Of a stretch of 64,000 bases of DNA, positions 42,254-52,986 are shown piece after piece (positions within the stretch are counted from its first letter, which is position 1; the number at the start of each line of letters is the position of its first letter). The notes beneath the pieces are model-generated. The model was not told the DNA's origin. It searched no databases and worked only from the letters and a program-made list of their open reading frames with translations. This stretch comes from Moorella sp. E308F (GTDB lineage Bacteria > Bacillota > DSM-521 > Neomoorellales > Neomoorellaceae), in the NCBI RefSeq assembly GCF_006538365.1, contig NZ_BJKN01000004.1, positions 1-64,000 on the forward strand, read 5' to 3'. Position numbers and translations under genes: made by a program.

Positions 42254-42661
42254 ATGTTTCAGGTTACTTATCCTGTTGGTGGAGTAATTGATAAAGTAAG
42301 GGAACTTCCTTACCCTCATTTTTCTAAGTTAACTATTCCTTATATACGAGGGCGGCGGTTGGATATTCCTGAAGCGACAGGGGTATATTCGGATACCTAT
42401 TCTTTACCTTTTAAAACGGAGTTTTTATCTATTGCTATAGCTTGTAGTCAGTATTGTGTTGATGATTATTGGGAGTTGACCATTGGGCAGGATAAAATCT
42501 GTGAGACTATTTATACTAAGGAATTACCAGAGAGTGTAAGTATGGGTAATAGTTTTGGGATTGTGTTTCCTATAGCGGCTAATACACCGTTGAAGTTTGA
42601 TTTTTATAATAATAGTGGTAAGGCGAAGCAGGTTTGGTATAATATAAAGTTTTTACGGTAA
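42254..42661 (+). CDS. Putative tail protein
   Basis: 135 residues, beta-rich, with DYWELTIGQDKICETIY and a C-terminal IAANTPLKFDFYNNSGKAKQ. This looks like a small jelly-roll fibre domain. It lies in a tight tail-fibre cluster. Confidence 0.6.
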   Translation: MFQVTYPVGGVIDKVRELPYPHFSKLTIPYIRGRRLDIPEATGVYSDTYSLPFKTEFLSIAIACSQYCVDDYWELTIGQDKICETIYTKELPESVSMGNSFGIVFPIAANTPLKFDFYNNSGKAKQVWYNIKFLR

Positions 42662-42675
42662 GGGGGGCGGTATAG

Positions 42676-44463
42676 TTGCCAGCAGATCAAGTGGCTTGGG
42701 TAGAAGGGGCGGCAGAGGCGGAGAATATTATTACTGCTTTAGTGGATAGCATCGTTAGTGCTACTATACCTTATGAAATAAATAAATGGCAGAAGGTTTT
42801 TAGTAGTGATGCGTATATATGGGTAACGTATAATGAAAATTTTAGAGATAATATACAAGGTATATATAAACATACTGATGGGAATTTATATCCCGTATAT
42901 AAGGTGGGTACAATAAATACTATTAGTAGTAATAATTTAGAATTATGCGATACAGATGGCTATGTGTGGGAAGTAAATTCAAATAATGAAAGGACTGGTA
43001 AAAAGTTTCAGGTAAAAGCTGTTACTTATGTGGATGCGAATGGGGTTTCTCACACTTTACAGGTAACGGGACTGTTGTTAGTAAATGTACTTGATTCTAC
43101 GGAACCGACGGTGGGGGCTAGGTGTTATATTGTTGAGCAGGTACGGCAGGAATTGGATGGAAGTTATAAAGCTGATCCAGAATGGAATGAATTTAAGATT
43201 GTGGCAGAAATGCCTTCTGATTGGAATTATTTACTAACGAGAGATCGGGTACTTTTGTATAATTATTATGGTTCGTATACTTATTTATATAAACCTCCTG
43301 TTTATAGATTTACTGAGAGATATTATACTGCGGATATAAATATTAGTGATAAGGTAGAAGTTTTAAAAATTACTCCTGATCCACCTACAGGATTAACAGC
43401 TAAGAATTTTTATGTAATGTTTAAACATCCTATTGGGCAATATAATTATTTTGATGTTTTATATGGAGAGGGTTTTTTAGGCACGCCTAGTAGCGGCGAT
43501 CCAACTTTAACTTATAAAGATATTTGTGATGTGACGACAGTAGGAAAAGGGAAAACTCCCGTAATTATAGATCAGAAAAAAGCCGAGGCTATGTATAAGC
43601 AGTGGAATGATCCTCAACAAGAAAAGGTTTTTGTGCCGCCTTCTTTTTCCTGGGAGGTGCGATATGGAAGGGAAGTAGTAAGTCCTCCTGCTCACTATTT
43701 TTATGGTTGTAATACTAGTGTGTCAGGGATCGGTTTAGTGTCAAGACGACCAGAGTATCAAGTTAATTATTATCTTTCTATAAATAATAGAAGAATAGCT
43801 ATGATAATTGAAGGCGACCCTGTGCCTGATAGAGAGGGATATTACAGAAGTTTTGGTTATATCGGGCCTATAATTTCTTTTAGTAGTAATGATTACACCA
43901 ATAACTTTGCCGTTACGGTAGGGATGGGGGAATTAAATAAAGACAAGACAGGGTTTGTTTTACAGGACATTGATCAAAATAATAATCCTTTATATACACA
44001 ATATGGGGATTATGCTTCTAATGGTATGTATTCAGTATCTATGTTAAGTACAAAAAGTGGTAGTACGTTATTTCAAGCATTTTATCCATCTTTTAACACT
44101 CCATTACCAAATTATCATGGCGGTTCAATTCCTTCTGGCTTGTATAATCTATTGATAGCGGAAGATTTTTTACAGGCTTCTAGGTGGACAGGAAAATTTC
44201 ATGCGAGCCCAATTTATTTATATCATCAATATGAAGGGTATAGAGGGTATTTGGATGGTGTTTTAGCAATTAGTCCTTACAATCTTACTCATTTAGATGA
44301 ACTAGAGTTTGATACAGGAGAACCTAAAGATCCTGCTAATCCAGAAGTTGGGAATTGGATAGAGGTTTATAAGTTTGTGCGGTTGTTAAGTCCTATTAAT
44401 TTTATGTTGCGATCAGCAAATCCCAATGATATGATGCTTGCAATTTTAAAAGAGGTCAGGTAG
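42676..44463 (+). CDS. Tail protein, paralogue of the next gene
   Basis: 595 residues from a TTG start behind AAGGGGGGCGG. Its last 300 residues match the next protein: a shared FQAF/QKHYP region, ASRWTGKFHASPIYLYHQYE, GYRGYLDGV and a terminal MMLAILKEVR. The N-terminal 250 residues are unique. Probably a fibre or baseplate periphery protein. No enzyme motif. Confidence 0.75.
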   Translation: MPADQVAWVEGAAEAENIITALVDSIVSATIPYEINKWQKVFSSDAYIWVTYNENFRDNIQGIYKHTDGNLYPVYKVGTINTISSNNLELCDTDGYVWEVNSNNERTGKKFQVKAVTYVDANGVSHTLQVTGLLLVNVLDSTEPTVGARCYIVEQVRQELDGSYKADPEWNEFKIVAEMPSDWNYLLTRDRVLLYNYYGSYTYLYKPPVYRFTERYYTADINISDKVEVLKITPDPPTGLTAKNFYVMFKHPIGQYNYFDVLYGEGFLGTPSSGDPTLTYKDICDVTTVGKGKTPVIIDQKKAEAMYKQWNDPQQEKVFVPPSFSWEVRYGREVVSPPAHYFYGCNTSVSGIGLVSRRPEYQVNYYLSINNRRIAMIIEGDPVPDREGYYRSFGYIGPIISFSSNDYTNNFAVTVGMGELNKDKTGFVLQDIDQNNNPLYTQYGDYASNGMYSVSMLSTKSGSTLFQAFYPSFNTPLPNYHGGSIPSGLYNLLIAEDFLQASRWTGKFHASPIYLYHQYEGYRGYLDGVLAISPYNLTHLDELEFDTGEPKDPANPEVGNWIEVYKFVRLLSPINFMLRSANPNDMMLAILKEVR

Positions 44464-44477
44464 GGAGGTAATAATTT

Positions 44478-45557
44478 ATGGCAGATTTTAAATATGTAGA
44501 AACAATTACAAAGTCCCAGGATTTACTTAACACTATTAAAGAAATTTTAACTTTTACTAGTTACCCTTTTGACGCTATGCACGGAGAAACAGAGGTAGCT
44601 AATACTTGGATTATAAAAGAAGAAATTACTGATGTAGCAACAGGTAAAATAAAAGAATTAACAGTACAAGGAAAGACAGCTATTGGTTCAACTACTGTAA
44701 GAAATAAAGATTTTTATGTAAGATTTAAGTTAAATGGTTTTAGTGATGTAAGTAAACATAGTTCAATGACTGTTCAACTTTTAGATGAGTTTAATCCTAC
44801 TAATAATAGTTATGGTGTTAACGGCTATCCTGTGCTTTATGAGTGGGCGCAAGAGAATTATTCTAATTCAGATCGGGATTTTAATTCTCCAGTATATTTA
44901 TACGCAACTATAAGTAATAATAGGATTGCTATGGTTCTAGTAGCTGATCCTGCTATTAATTTTAATGATTATCGAAAATCATTCCTTTATATTGGGGCAA
45001 TTCAACCATTTAAGTTCAATGAGGATGATGTAGATGGTAATATTTTGTTGACGGCGGGGGCGTATAGAAAAGAGCCTAGTTATACTGAAATAGCTATTAA
45101 TAATCCTGATTATTATTTTGGTGAGTTTACAGCTACGGGCAATAATAATTTCCAAATGTTAAAAACAAAAACAGGTATTTTATTTCAAAAGCATTATCCT
45201 GCTTTTATCACTCAGGCCCCTCCCCCTGGAAGTGCTTATGTTGATTCTCAAGTAGGGGATACTGGCGTAAAATTAGAATCACAAGGATTTCAAGCCTCTC
45301 GGTGGACAGGTAAGTATCATATGAGCCCGATTTATGTATACCATCCTTATGAAGGGTATCGCGGTCAATTAGATGGATGTGTGGCCGTTACTAAACATAA
45401 TATTCTTCATCTGGATGAGTTAGTGGTAGATGTAGAAGGGAAGCCGTGGACACAGGAAGTATATCGTTTTTATGATATAAATACTGAGCAATGTTTTACA
45501 AAACATTCAGCGAATATAAATATGGGGTTGGCGGTATTAAAAGAAGTACGGTATTAA
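44478..45557 (+). CDS. Tail protein, paralogue of the previous gene
   Basis: 359 residues behind AGGGAGG. It shares ASRWTGKYHMSPIYVYHPYE, GYRGQLDGC and the terminal MGLAVLKEVRY with its upstream neighbour, so the two arose by tandem duplication. The shared core is probably the receptor- or structure-forming domain. Confidence 0.75.
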   Translation: MADFKYVETITKSQDLLNTIKEILTFTSYPFDAMHGETEVANTWIIKEEITDVATGKIKELTVQGKTAIGSTTVRNKDFYVRFKLNGFSDVSKHSSMTVQLLDEFNPTNNSYGVNGYPVLYEWAQENYSNSDRDFNSPVYLYATISNNRIAMVLVADPAINFNDYRKSFLYIGAIQPFKFNEDDVDGNILLTAGAYRKEPSYTEIAINNPDYYFGEFTATGNNNFQMLKTKTGILFQKHYPAFITQAPPPGSAYVDSQVGDTGVKLESQGFQASRWTGKYHMSPIYVYHPYEGYRGQLDGCVAVTKHNILHLDELVVDVEGKPWTQEVYRFYDINTEQCFTKHSANINMGLAVLKEVRY

Positions 45558-45577
45558 GTGCTTGCGTAAGGTGGTGG

Positions 45578-45612
45578 GGAATTTCAGGTATCAATTCTGA
45601 AATTCCTTTTTT
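45578..45612 (+). terminator. Intrinsic terminator
   Basis: GGAATTTCAG pairs with CTGAAATTCC (10 bp), followed by six T. Confidence 0.88.
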
Positions 45613-45629
45613 GTTGTGGGGTGAGAGAG

Positions 45630-47654
45630 TTGTCACTTATGACTATTTCTAATGTATATAACTGTAGAGTGTTAGATTTAAATCAATGTCGAGAGACTTT
45701 TTCAGTTGTCGTAGCTATTTATAATAATTTCCATCAAGATAGTTATTATTTTAAATATATACCTTATAGCAGATATAGTAGTATTGTGATGATGGATTAT
45801 CTTTTGGGGAGGAAGGAAATTGTTGATGGTTCATTAATGGCGGAAGTTGCGGCGGTATTAAAAACTGATCTTCCTGGACAAGAAATAGTGTTAATAACAG
45901 GAGATAAGCAGGATATAATCTCAGAGATTACTTTGATAGATGTTGGTTATAAAGAAAGTCAGTCTACTAGTGAGGTATTAGAAGGGTGGGGAGTTAGAGA
46001 ACCTTTATCGGTTGGTGAGGTAAAAAAGAATTTTTTAACTGGTTATGTAGAGGAAGAGAGTGCTATAAGCAATGATTTTGTAACTGGATTGCTTATAATT
46101 CATAAGCATCCTTTAACTATTGATAGGGATTTTCTTTCTTATTATCGTTATGATAGTCACGATTTAATAATAAATTTTAAGTCTGTGGAGGGGCAATCTC
46201 TTAAACGAGATTTAATTGTAACTAGGGATCTTATTTCTTTTGATAGAAAAATAATGCGTGATTTAAACCTAACTAATGACGTAAAGTCGAGGCGATTTAC
46301 CTTAAAGGAAATTGTTCCTAGTTTTTTCATTTCAGGGGGACGTGAAAAAGATAAGAATTTATTTATTGTCGATACGGTCAACGGTGAGCGGTGGTTAATA
46401 AATGGTAAGATAATACCTGTAGAGTTTTTAAAGGGTGGGAGACAGGACGGAGGCCATTTTTTATATGTGCCTGACCATCTTTTAGGTGGTTTTTTATATC
46501 GCATGGCTGTCCTTTTAGAAGGAGTATTGGGTACTAAAAGTAGTTTTAATGGGATAGTGGAGGCAGGTTGGAAGGAAGGCATATCTGGGGGAAAAGGAGT
46601 GTTTGCTGATATTAAAGCTCTTTTAGGTAAGAAGGAAGATGAATATGGAGCAACCCTTTTATACGAACAGGAATTTAGTATTTTAGATAGGGTAAGATTA
46701 GGGTTTGTGGAAGAGGTTATGAAAAAATTGGCGGAGGTAGATAATCAAAAAGCGGCTGTTTCTTTGGTGGATTTGTTGTTGACGGAACGTATATGGCAAG
46801 GATTGGCAGAAGGGGATTTTGATATTATCACAGCAATTCTAGAAAAAGGAAGAAAGGCTCTTATAAATAAAGAGGTTATAACAGGAGTTTCAGAGGAAAG
46901 GTATGCTAAGACAAATATAATTATTCCTGTAGCTTTAAGACAGGAGCTACCGTCAATTATTTACAGTTCTACAGTGGCAGAAAAAGATCCTTTGCCTCTA
47001 ATAGAAGAAAAAGGGTTAATAGCTCTCAAAAAGCCAGGGGAGGCTTCTGAAATTAAACTAGGGTTAGGACAAGGCCTAGTTTATGATTATACTAATGATA
47101 TAGTTGATTTAGGAATGAATCCTGAATTTTGGGTAGGCGGGTTTGGTGTACCTGAAGAGTATAATCCGCTTGATCCTTTAAATCCTTATTATCCGTGGGC
47201 TGATGAAGTTTTTCGCATTGATCAAGGTATTTGGCAACCTGTGGAGGCGGAAGGATGGGAATATGATCCTACTACTAGAGGTTTTATTAATAGCTCGCAG
47301 ATAGAAAGATGTGGATTAGTGTATAGGGATATAAATAGTGATGGTTATATTTTCTGGACTAGTTTTAAAGTAACGGGTTCAGGAGATGATGGTGTAGGAA
47401 TTATTTTTAATTACGTTGATGAAAATAATTATTATAAATTTATTATTAATGGTGGAGATGCAGATTATAGCCTGAGTATGGCGAAACCGATGCAGTTGTA
47501 TAAAGTAATAAGTGGGGTTACGGTGCCCGTTGGGTCGCCGATGGAACCCTTCCCTTGGATAAGGGATAGATGGTATACAATTAAAGTGATCGTAAATGAT
47601 AATCGTATTAGTCTTTATGTAAATAATAAACTAGAGTATGATTTTGTAGAGTAG
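45630..47654 (+). CDS. Tail fibre protein with C-terminal lectin-like domain
   Basis: About 674 residues. A TTG start at 45630 with GGGGTGAG upstream is chosen; a GTG at 45621 and an ATG at 45639 are alternatives. Most of the protein is unassigned. Residues about 540-675 (WTSFKVTGSGDDGVGIIFNY ... WYTIKVIVNDNRISLYVNN) resemble a concanavalin-A/laminin-G-like sugar-binding fold. The domain seems cut short at its end. Confidence 0.7.
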   Translation: MSLMTISNVYNCRVLDLNQCRETFSVVVAIYNNFHQDSYYFKYIPYSRYSSIVMMDYLLGRKEIVDGSLMAEVAAVLKTDLPGQEIVLITGDKQDIISEITLIDVGYKESQSTSEVLEGWGVREPLSVGEVKKNFLTGYVEEESAISNDFVTGLLIIHKHPLTIDRDFLSYYRYDSHDLIINFKSVEGQSLKRDLIVTRDLISFDRKIMRDLNLTNDVKSRRFTLKEIVPSFFISGGREKDKNLFIVDTVNGERWLINGKIIPVEFLKGGRQDGGHFLYVPDHLLGGFLYRMAVLLEGVLGTKSSFNGIVEAGWKEGISGGKGVFADIKALLGKKEDEYGATLLYEQEFSILDRVRLGFVEEVMKKLAEVDNQKAAVSLVDLLLTERIWQGLAEGDFDIITAILEKGRKALINKEVITGVSEERYAKTNIIIPVALRQELPSIIYSSTVAEKDPLPLIEEKGLIALKKPGEASEIKLGLGQGLVYDYTNDIVDLGMNPEFWVGGFGVPEEYNPLDPLNPYYPWADEVFRIDQGIWQPVEAEGWEYDPTTRGFINSSQIERCGLVYRDINSDGYIFWTSFKVTGSGDDGVGIIFNYVDENNYYKFIINGGDADYSLSMAKPMQLYKVISGVTVPVGSPMEPFPWIRDRWYTIKVIVNDNRISLYVNNKLEYDFVE

Positions 47655-47666
47655 GGGGTAATTTAG

Positions 47667-50600
47667 GTGTCTAAAACCTTTGGTATCCTTACAGAAGGAC
47701 AAAAAGATGTAATGTTTGCCAATATGGGAGCGGCTTTAATTAATAATGATGCAATAAATAATCCTGGTAATCCTGTTGGCCCTAATTTTCCAAGGGCTAT
47801 AGGACGTTTGCCTGGGTATCAGAATCCCATTTTAGGTGATCCTGGGCGGGGGCGTATTGGACGTTGGCAGTTTGTTAAGTATGATTCTTTACAGAATGTT
47901 ATTGATCAGGTTATAGAGCATTATGTAGAAAATAAGGATTGGTATAGTAGGGTGCGGTGTCGTGAGGCATTGTGGAATATGTATCGTCGCTTAGAGTGGT
48001 GGGTGCGGCAACAGGTAGATCCAAGTAAAAATGATTATCAACGAGCTTTGCTTTATATAAAAGATTGTATAGCCAAGATCCTTGATCCTGGAGAAATGGA
48101 GTTAAAGGAAGTATTTGAGGAGTATTTTAATGATCAAAATAATATATCTTCTCAAGTAGTGACTTCTCCTGGGTGGGAGTGGGAAGATTTATGGACTACT
48201 TATAATGGGGGTTCTGGAGACGGTGTAATGATAGTTCGTAATAAAGAGGGGGCTTATACTTTAGATGTTACAGGTATTTCTCTCCCTCGTGGGGGAAAGG
48301 TATTATTTGAATATGGTGGTGCATTTAAGGGTAATGATAAGATAGAGTTAATTGTAAACGGTAAAAGTATGTGGACAGGCAACACTTCTACTCGTACAGC
48401 CAGGGGTATTGATGTGGAAGTAGAGCTTCCTCCTAATACCAGTGAGCTAAAGTGGGTTTATACTTGCGGTTTTTCTTTAGAGGAACATTTTGGCTGGGTA
48501 GATAGTATTAGGATATTTTCTAATGAGTACGCTTATGGGGCTGATTTTAGCACCGAATTAGATGCGGGGCTTACTTATAGTGACGGTTGGTATGATGATA
48601 AGGGCGCGGCCACGGTTACAGTGGCCCCCTCCACTACGGAAACTATTACTAAATCTTTTGCTTTTTTGAGTAAGGGTTATGTTATTTTCAGCTTCGCGGC
48701 TAGTTTAGGGGCGGGAGGGAGAATTTATCTAAAAATAGATGGCGATGAGGTTTGGTCTTATAGTCAAACAGGAGGTAGTGATTTAAGTTTTAGGGATGTG
48801 CGAATTAATGTAGCTCCAGGATTTCATGATTTTGAGTGGGGGGTAGTAGGGGGGTCAGTTCCGAGTACAGTCAGAATAAAAAATATTGAAATGGTGGAGT
48901 TAGTAAGTAATGAGGAAATAACAAAAATGACTCCTTACTGTCCTGCGCCTTATTTTCATTATTTTGATGCTGATTATTTTAATCATTTTGATGGAAGCAT
49001 TATTGAGCGGCCTACTTTTGATATGCGGACTTTACCGCTCTCAAATGATTTCCCTGCATTTTTTAGGTGGGTATCTTCTACAGAAGATCAAGAATGGGTA
49101 GTAGTTCATTCGGTAGGGGCTAATGAGCAAGCAGGTACAGAAAATATTTTAAAATTAGATTTAGGGATATTATCTTTTGGTAATTCTTCTAAGATCACTT
49201 TTAATTGGCGTTTTAAACAGAGGGGTTTTATTCGGTTTAAGTATTTAGCTAGTGTGGATAAAGGTAATGGTTTGGTTTTCTTTATTAATGGTGAACAAGT
49301 GGGGGGCGAGTGGAGCCAGAGTAACGATTGGCAAGAAGTTAGTTTTAATGTATATCCTGGACAAACTTATAAATTTGATTGGTTGGTACGCAAGCAGTCG
49401 GCTAAGGATTGGGGTTATAATGCTGTTTATATAAAGGATATTGAGTGTGTGGAGACTATTAGAACGGCAGATCCTCCTACTCCGCCAGATTTTGATACTT
49501 TAGGAACGAAGGCATTAGAGGATGGACGTTATGAGTGGGTGACTTACTCGAAACAATCGGTGGTAAGAAGTAGGATGGGGGGTGATCAGCCTCTTGAAGA
49601 AGCTAGGGTCAGAAAGCTAGTATTTAATTTAGATAATGAATGTGATGGGGAGATTTCTTATTCTTACAAGTTGGATACAGAAACACCTTTTCCTGAGCAT
49701 ACACAGGAAAACATCTTTTCAGATAACTTTCAGACACCGAATCAGCACGGAGAAAGTGTTCATGGTAGTTCAGTTGATGCTCAATATGATTCTAATTGGG
49801 TTTTAAATGGAGAGGAGTCGACTGCAACTGCGGATGGGGCAAAGATTGTTTATAAGATAAAGGTTGCTCCTGAAGCAACATTAGATTTACATGGTATATT
49901 TGAACTTGAACCACCAGATCGGGTTATTGATCATTATGAGGAACAGTTAGTTCCTGTCGCTTTTTCTGGTAGCAGTCGTTGGGTGGCAGACGGTAGCTGT
50001 TACACGATTAATAATATTACAGCAGGGATTTGGAGCATGTCTACTTCAGTTAATATGCCTAATGATGGCTATTTTGAATTTGATTTTAGTCACGATTTGC
50101 GGCCTACGGAAAAGTTTCGGGTGGTTGTAAATGGGATAGTTGTTTTGGATTCTAAGGGTTTAAGGGCAGGAGATCATATTCGTATTAACCTTAAAGCAGG
50201 TAATAATCAAATTGAATTTAAGATTATTGATTCTTATACAGAACAGCCACTCCATGAAGATTATAGCGTTACTTATAATTATGGTAATTATAGTAGTGGG
50301 GAACCTCAGCATTTTGTAACTCAGTTGGGAAATAAAGTGGAATTAACTCGTTATTGGGATGTGGGGGACGGAAGAGCTTATACAAATCGTGATGGAGATT
50401 ATATTATATATAATATTTCTCTTAATCCTGGTGCTAAATTCAGTTTGCATGAAAACGCTATTTTCCATACGGCTCCAGTGTATGAGGGGGAAGGTAGAGA
50501 AATCTTTAGAGAAGATTTTAATATTAGGGGAGGAGTACATTCTCCAGCTATAAGTTTTAGCGGTCATTGGGAATGGGTAGATTTATGGGCCGAAGAATTT

Positions 50601-52973
50601 TTAGGTGGGCCTGATCCTAATGTTGTGCATGATGGTGTATTTAGAGTACGAAATGCGGATGGTACAACTAATACAGTTTATTTGAGCATTAATTTGGCGG
50701 CACCTGGAAGTATATCGTTTGAGTATGGAGCAAATCTGGGTGATTATGAAACCTTTCAGCTTTGGGATGGAGATGTTTTAATTTGGAGCGGTGATTCTAC
50801 TTCGGATAGTCACGTCACTGTTCCATTAGGCCCTGGATACCATTCTTTACGGTGGGTATACCAAGATTTAGGAGGTACGACTTATACAAAACCTCCAACT
50901 GAAGAAAATCCAGGTTCTTCTAATTTACCTGCTAAAGAAGAATGGTGGTCGGCAGGAAATCAAGTTCATCCTATAAATTATAGCTATAAGTTTAAAGAAA
51001 TTTATACGCCAAGAAAAACTTATTTAAATTGGTGGGCTGGAGATGATTCACAGATATTTTATTGGAATGGTCAAGCAGTTTCACAGGGGACAGATATTGA
51101 TGGGGCGACTATAACGCGAGATATAACTACTCCTGAATATGCATCGGTTACGTTAACTGAGAGATTGAAAATTTATCCAGGGAGTAAATCTTACTATAAT
51201 GAAGCAAGGTGGGAAGATGTTCCTATTACTGGAAGAGGAAATATTCTTTTATTAGCTAATGAGGGAACAACTTCGACAGGATGTCGGCCTGCTTTTGCAT
51301 CTATCTCAATTATCGGTAAAACTGAAATTCGTTTCTCTTATAATACCTTCTTAACTTATTATGATGCGGGAGTAGGGAATTTTAATTCTCGTTATCATAG
51401 TGGGCCACGTGGAGCTTTTTGTTTTTATATTATACCTTTTGATGCTATTAAACCTATAGATTTGGATTGGTTTGATACTGATAAGTTTTATCAATATAGA
51501 CGATTTATTGTTTATGACAACAGAACAAATTACTCTTATCGTACCGCTTTAGAAGGAGATGGTATATATTATCTAGTATGGGTTGTAGTAGATTTGTGGG
51601 AAGATACCAATTATGTTTATGCTAATAACGCACTATGGTATTATGGAGCCCGAATATTATCACTACAAAAGAAGGTTAATGGTTATTATGTAGAGGGATA
51701 TGATGATACTTATGTAGAATTTAAAGTGGTAGATGTAGCTAAAAATGTAGTGTTAAGTCAGAAAAATTTTTCGTGGGCAGAAGGTTATATACCTGTTAGT
51801 TATACTATTGCTCCTGGTGTAGCTGTTAGAATTTATTATACTTTACGAAAAGGGAAAGGTACAGAAGGGGGTATTAATGGAACAGGTGGAGCTTTTACAT
51901 TATCGCAAGGAAGTTTTGCTGAGTATTGGGGTTCATATGGTCGAGATGTAAATGATAATTATTACAGTATTTCTCCTTACAATGAAATTCCTGATCCTCC
52001 ACCACCGATACAGGTGGGAATAAGTTCAGATGATTCATGGGTTTGGTTAGATGCTATTCGAGTGGTTGAATCTGATAGTAGTTATACCGATGCTCGTTTA
52101 GATGTTATAGTGAAAGATGATGATACAGGTGCCATAATAACGAATCATAGTTATGATGCTAATGATGCTTTAAAGCAGAGTATCGCAGAAGAAATAGTTA
52201 ATAATTCAAATAGCAAAAAGACTTATACATTAATAATGCGTTTTCGTGGCGATGGTGGAGTTTATTTAAATAAAGGTGGCTTTACTATTACTGAAACAAA
52301 ACCCGTGCCACCTAGTTATGCTAAATTTTGCAATGTAAAAGTGGTGCAAAGAGTTCCTATTTGGATGGGTGGCCCTGATGGAAGTAAGTTGCATGTAACT
52401 ATCTATGATGAAGCGACCAATGCTGTGGTAGATAGTTGGACAACTGATTATAATGGAATATCGGATTATCCTTCTAGGTATTCTAATTTTACTCTTTCGC
52501 CATACTCTAATTATAGAGTGGAAGTAGTAACTGAACAACATGGTACAGTTAGTTCAGTGACAGGAAAAAAGTATTTAACTACTTTCTATGTTCATGAATT
52601 TAAAGCAATAGAAAACTGGACTCATGTACCGAATACGTTTAGTTCAAAATTAGAATTTTATATTGATGGGATTTTGAAAGCAGTTCATGAACAATCAGGA
52701 GGTTACTATACGGTTTCTTTTCCTGTAACGAAAGGTAAGCATGAATTTAAATGGGTGTTTGTAGGGGGTAGTTCAGAAAGAAATTGGGATTATGCCCAAC
52801 TAGATTGGATAAGATTGACGAATTGGATATGTGATCGTGTTTATTTGGTGCCTTATTGTGAGCCTGGGGGTGGCGATAAGTGTATTGAAGCGTTAATAAG
52901 ATGTTTGCTTAGTGTAGTTCAAAACAGGCCCCAGGGTTGTGTAGTTGGAAAGCGAATATGGTTGTTCACATAG
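47667..52973 (+). CDS. Large tail fibre with tandem carbohydrate-binding-like modules
   Basis: 1768 residues from a GTG start. After a helical 160-residue head, a jelly-roll-like module recurs, for example GGKVLFEYGGAFKGNDKIEL, SKITFNWRFKQRGFIRFKYL, APGSISFEYGANLGDYETFQ, each followed by a strand pair such as WSG...HSLRWVY and a final tryptophan-rich strand. The pattern resembles carbohydrate-binding modules of large phage fibres and surface glycosidases. Near the C-terminus CEPGGGDKCIEALIRCL forms a Cys-containing cap. Likely the main host-binding fibre. Confidence 0.75.
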   Translation: MSKTFGILTEGQKDVMFANMGAALINNDAINNPGNPVGPNFPRAIGRLPGYQNPILGDPGRGRIGRWQFVKYDSLQNVIDQVIEHYVENKDWYSRVRCREALWNMYRRLEWWVRQQVDPSKNDYQRALLYIKDCIAKILDPGEMELKEVFEEYFNDQNNISSQVVTSPGWEWEDLWTTYNGGSGDGVMIVRNKEGAYTLDVTGISLPRGGKVLFEYGGAFKGNDKIELIVNGKSMWTGNTSTRTARGIDVEVELPPNTSELKWVYTCGFSLEEHFGWVDSIRIFSNEYAYGADFSTELDAGLTYSDGWYDDKGAATVTVAPSTTETITKSFAFLSKGYVIFSFAASLGAGGRIYLKIDGDEVWSYSQTGGSDLSFRDVRINVAPGFHDFEWGVVGGSVPSTVRIKNIEMVELVSNEEITKMTPYCPAPYFHYFDADYFNHFDGSIIERPTFDMRTLPLSNDFPAFFRWVSSTEDQEWVVVHSVGANEQAGTENILKLDLGILSFGNSSKITFNWRFKQRGFIRFKYLASVDKGNGLVFFINGEQVGGEWSQSNDWQEVSFNVYPGQTYKFDWLVRKQSAKDWGYNAVYIKDIECVETIRTADPPTPPDFDTLGTKALEDGRYEWVTYSKQSVVRSRMGGDQPLEEARVRKLVFNLDNECDGEISYSYKLDTETPFPEHTQENIFSDNFQTPNQHGESVHGSSVDAQYDSNWVLNGEESTATADGAKIVYKIKVAPEATLDLHGIFELEPPDRVIDHYEEQLVPVAFSGSSRWVADGSCYTINNITAGIWSMSTSVNMPNDGYFEFDFSHDLRPTEKFRVVVNGIVVLDSKGLRAGDHIRINLKAGNNQIEFKIIDSYTEQPLHEDYSVTYNYGNYSSGEPQHFVTQLGNKVELTRYWDVGDGRAYTNRDGDYIIYNISLNPGAKFSLHENAIFHTAPVYEGEGREIFREDFNIRGGVHSPAISFSGHWEWVDLWAEEFLGGPDPNVVHDGVFRVRNADGTTNTVYLSINLAAPGSISFEYGANLGDYETFQLWDGDVLIWSGDSTSDSHVTVPLGPGYHSLRWVYQDLGGTTYTKPPTEENPGSSNLPAKEEWWSAGNQVHPINYSYKFKEIYTPRKTYLNWWAGDDSQIFYWNGQAVSQGTDIDGATITRDITTPEYASVTLTERLKIYPGSKSYYNEARWEDVPITGRGNILLLANEGTTSTGCRPAFASISIIGKTEIRFSYNTFLTYYDAGVGNFNSRYHSGPRGAFCFYIIPFDAIKPIDLDWFDTDKFYQYRRFIVYDNRTNYSYRTALEGDGIYYLVWVVVDLWEDTNYVYANNALWYYGARILSLQKKVNGYYVEGYDDTYVEFKVVDVAKNVVLSQKNFSWAEGYIPVSYTIAPGVAVRIYYTLRKGKGTEGGINGTGGAFTLSQGSFAEYWGSYGRDVNDNYYSISPYNEIPDPPPPIQVGISSDDSWVWLDAIRVVESDSSYTDARLDVIVKDDDTGAIITNHSYDANDALKQSIAEEIVNNSNSKKTYTLIMRFRGDGGVYLNKGGFTITETKPVPPSYAKFCNVKVVQRVPIWMGGPDGSKLHVTIYDEATNAVVDSWTTDYNGISDYPSRYSNFTLSPYSNYRVEVVTEQHGTVSSVTGKKYLTTFYVHEFKAIENWTHVPNTFSSKLEFYIDGILKAVHEQSGGYYTVSFPVTKGKHEFKWVFVGGSSERNWDYAQLDWIRLTNWICDRVYLVPYCEPGGGDKCIEALIRCLLSVVQNRPQGCVVGKRIWLFT

Positions 52974-52986
52974 GGTGGTGAGCTAA

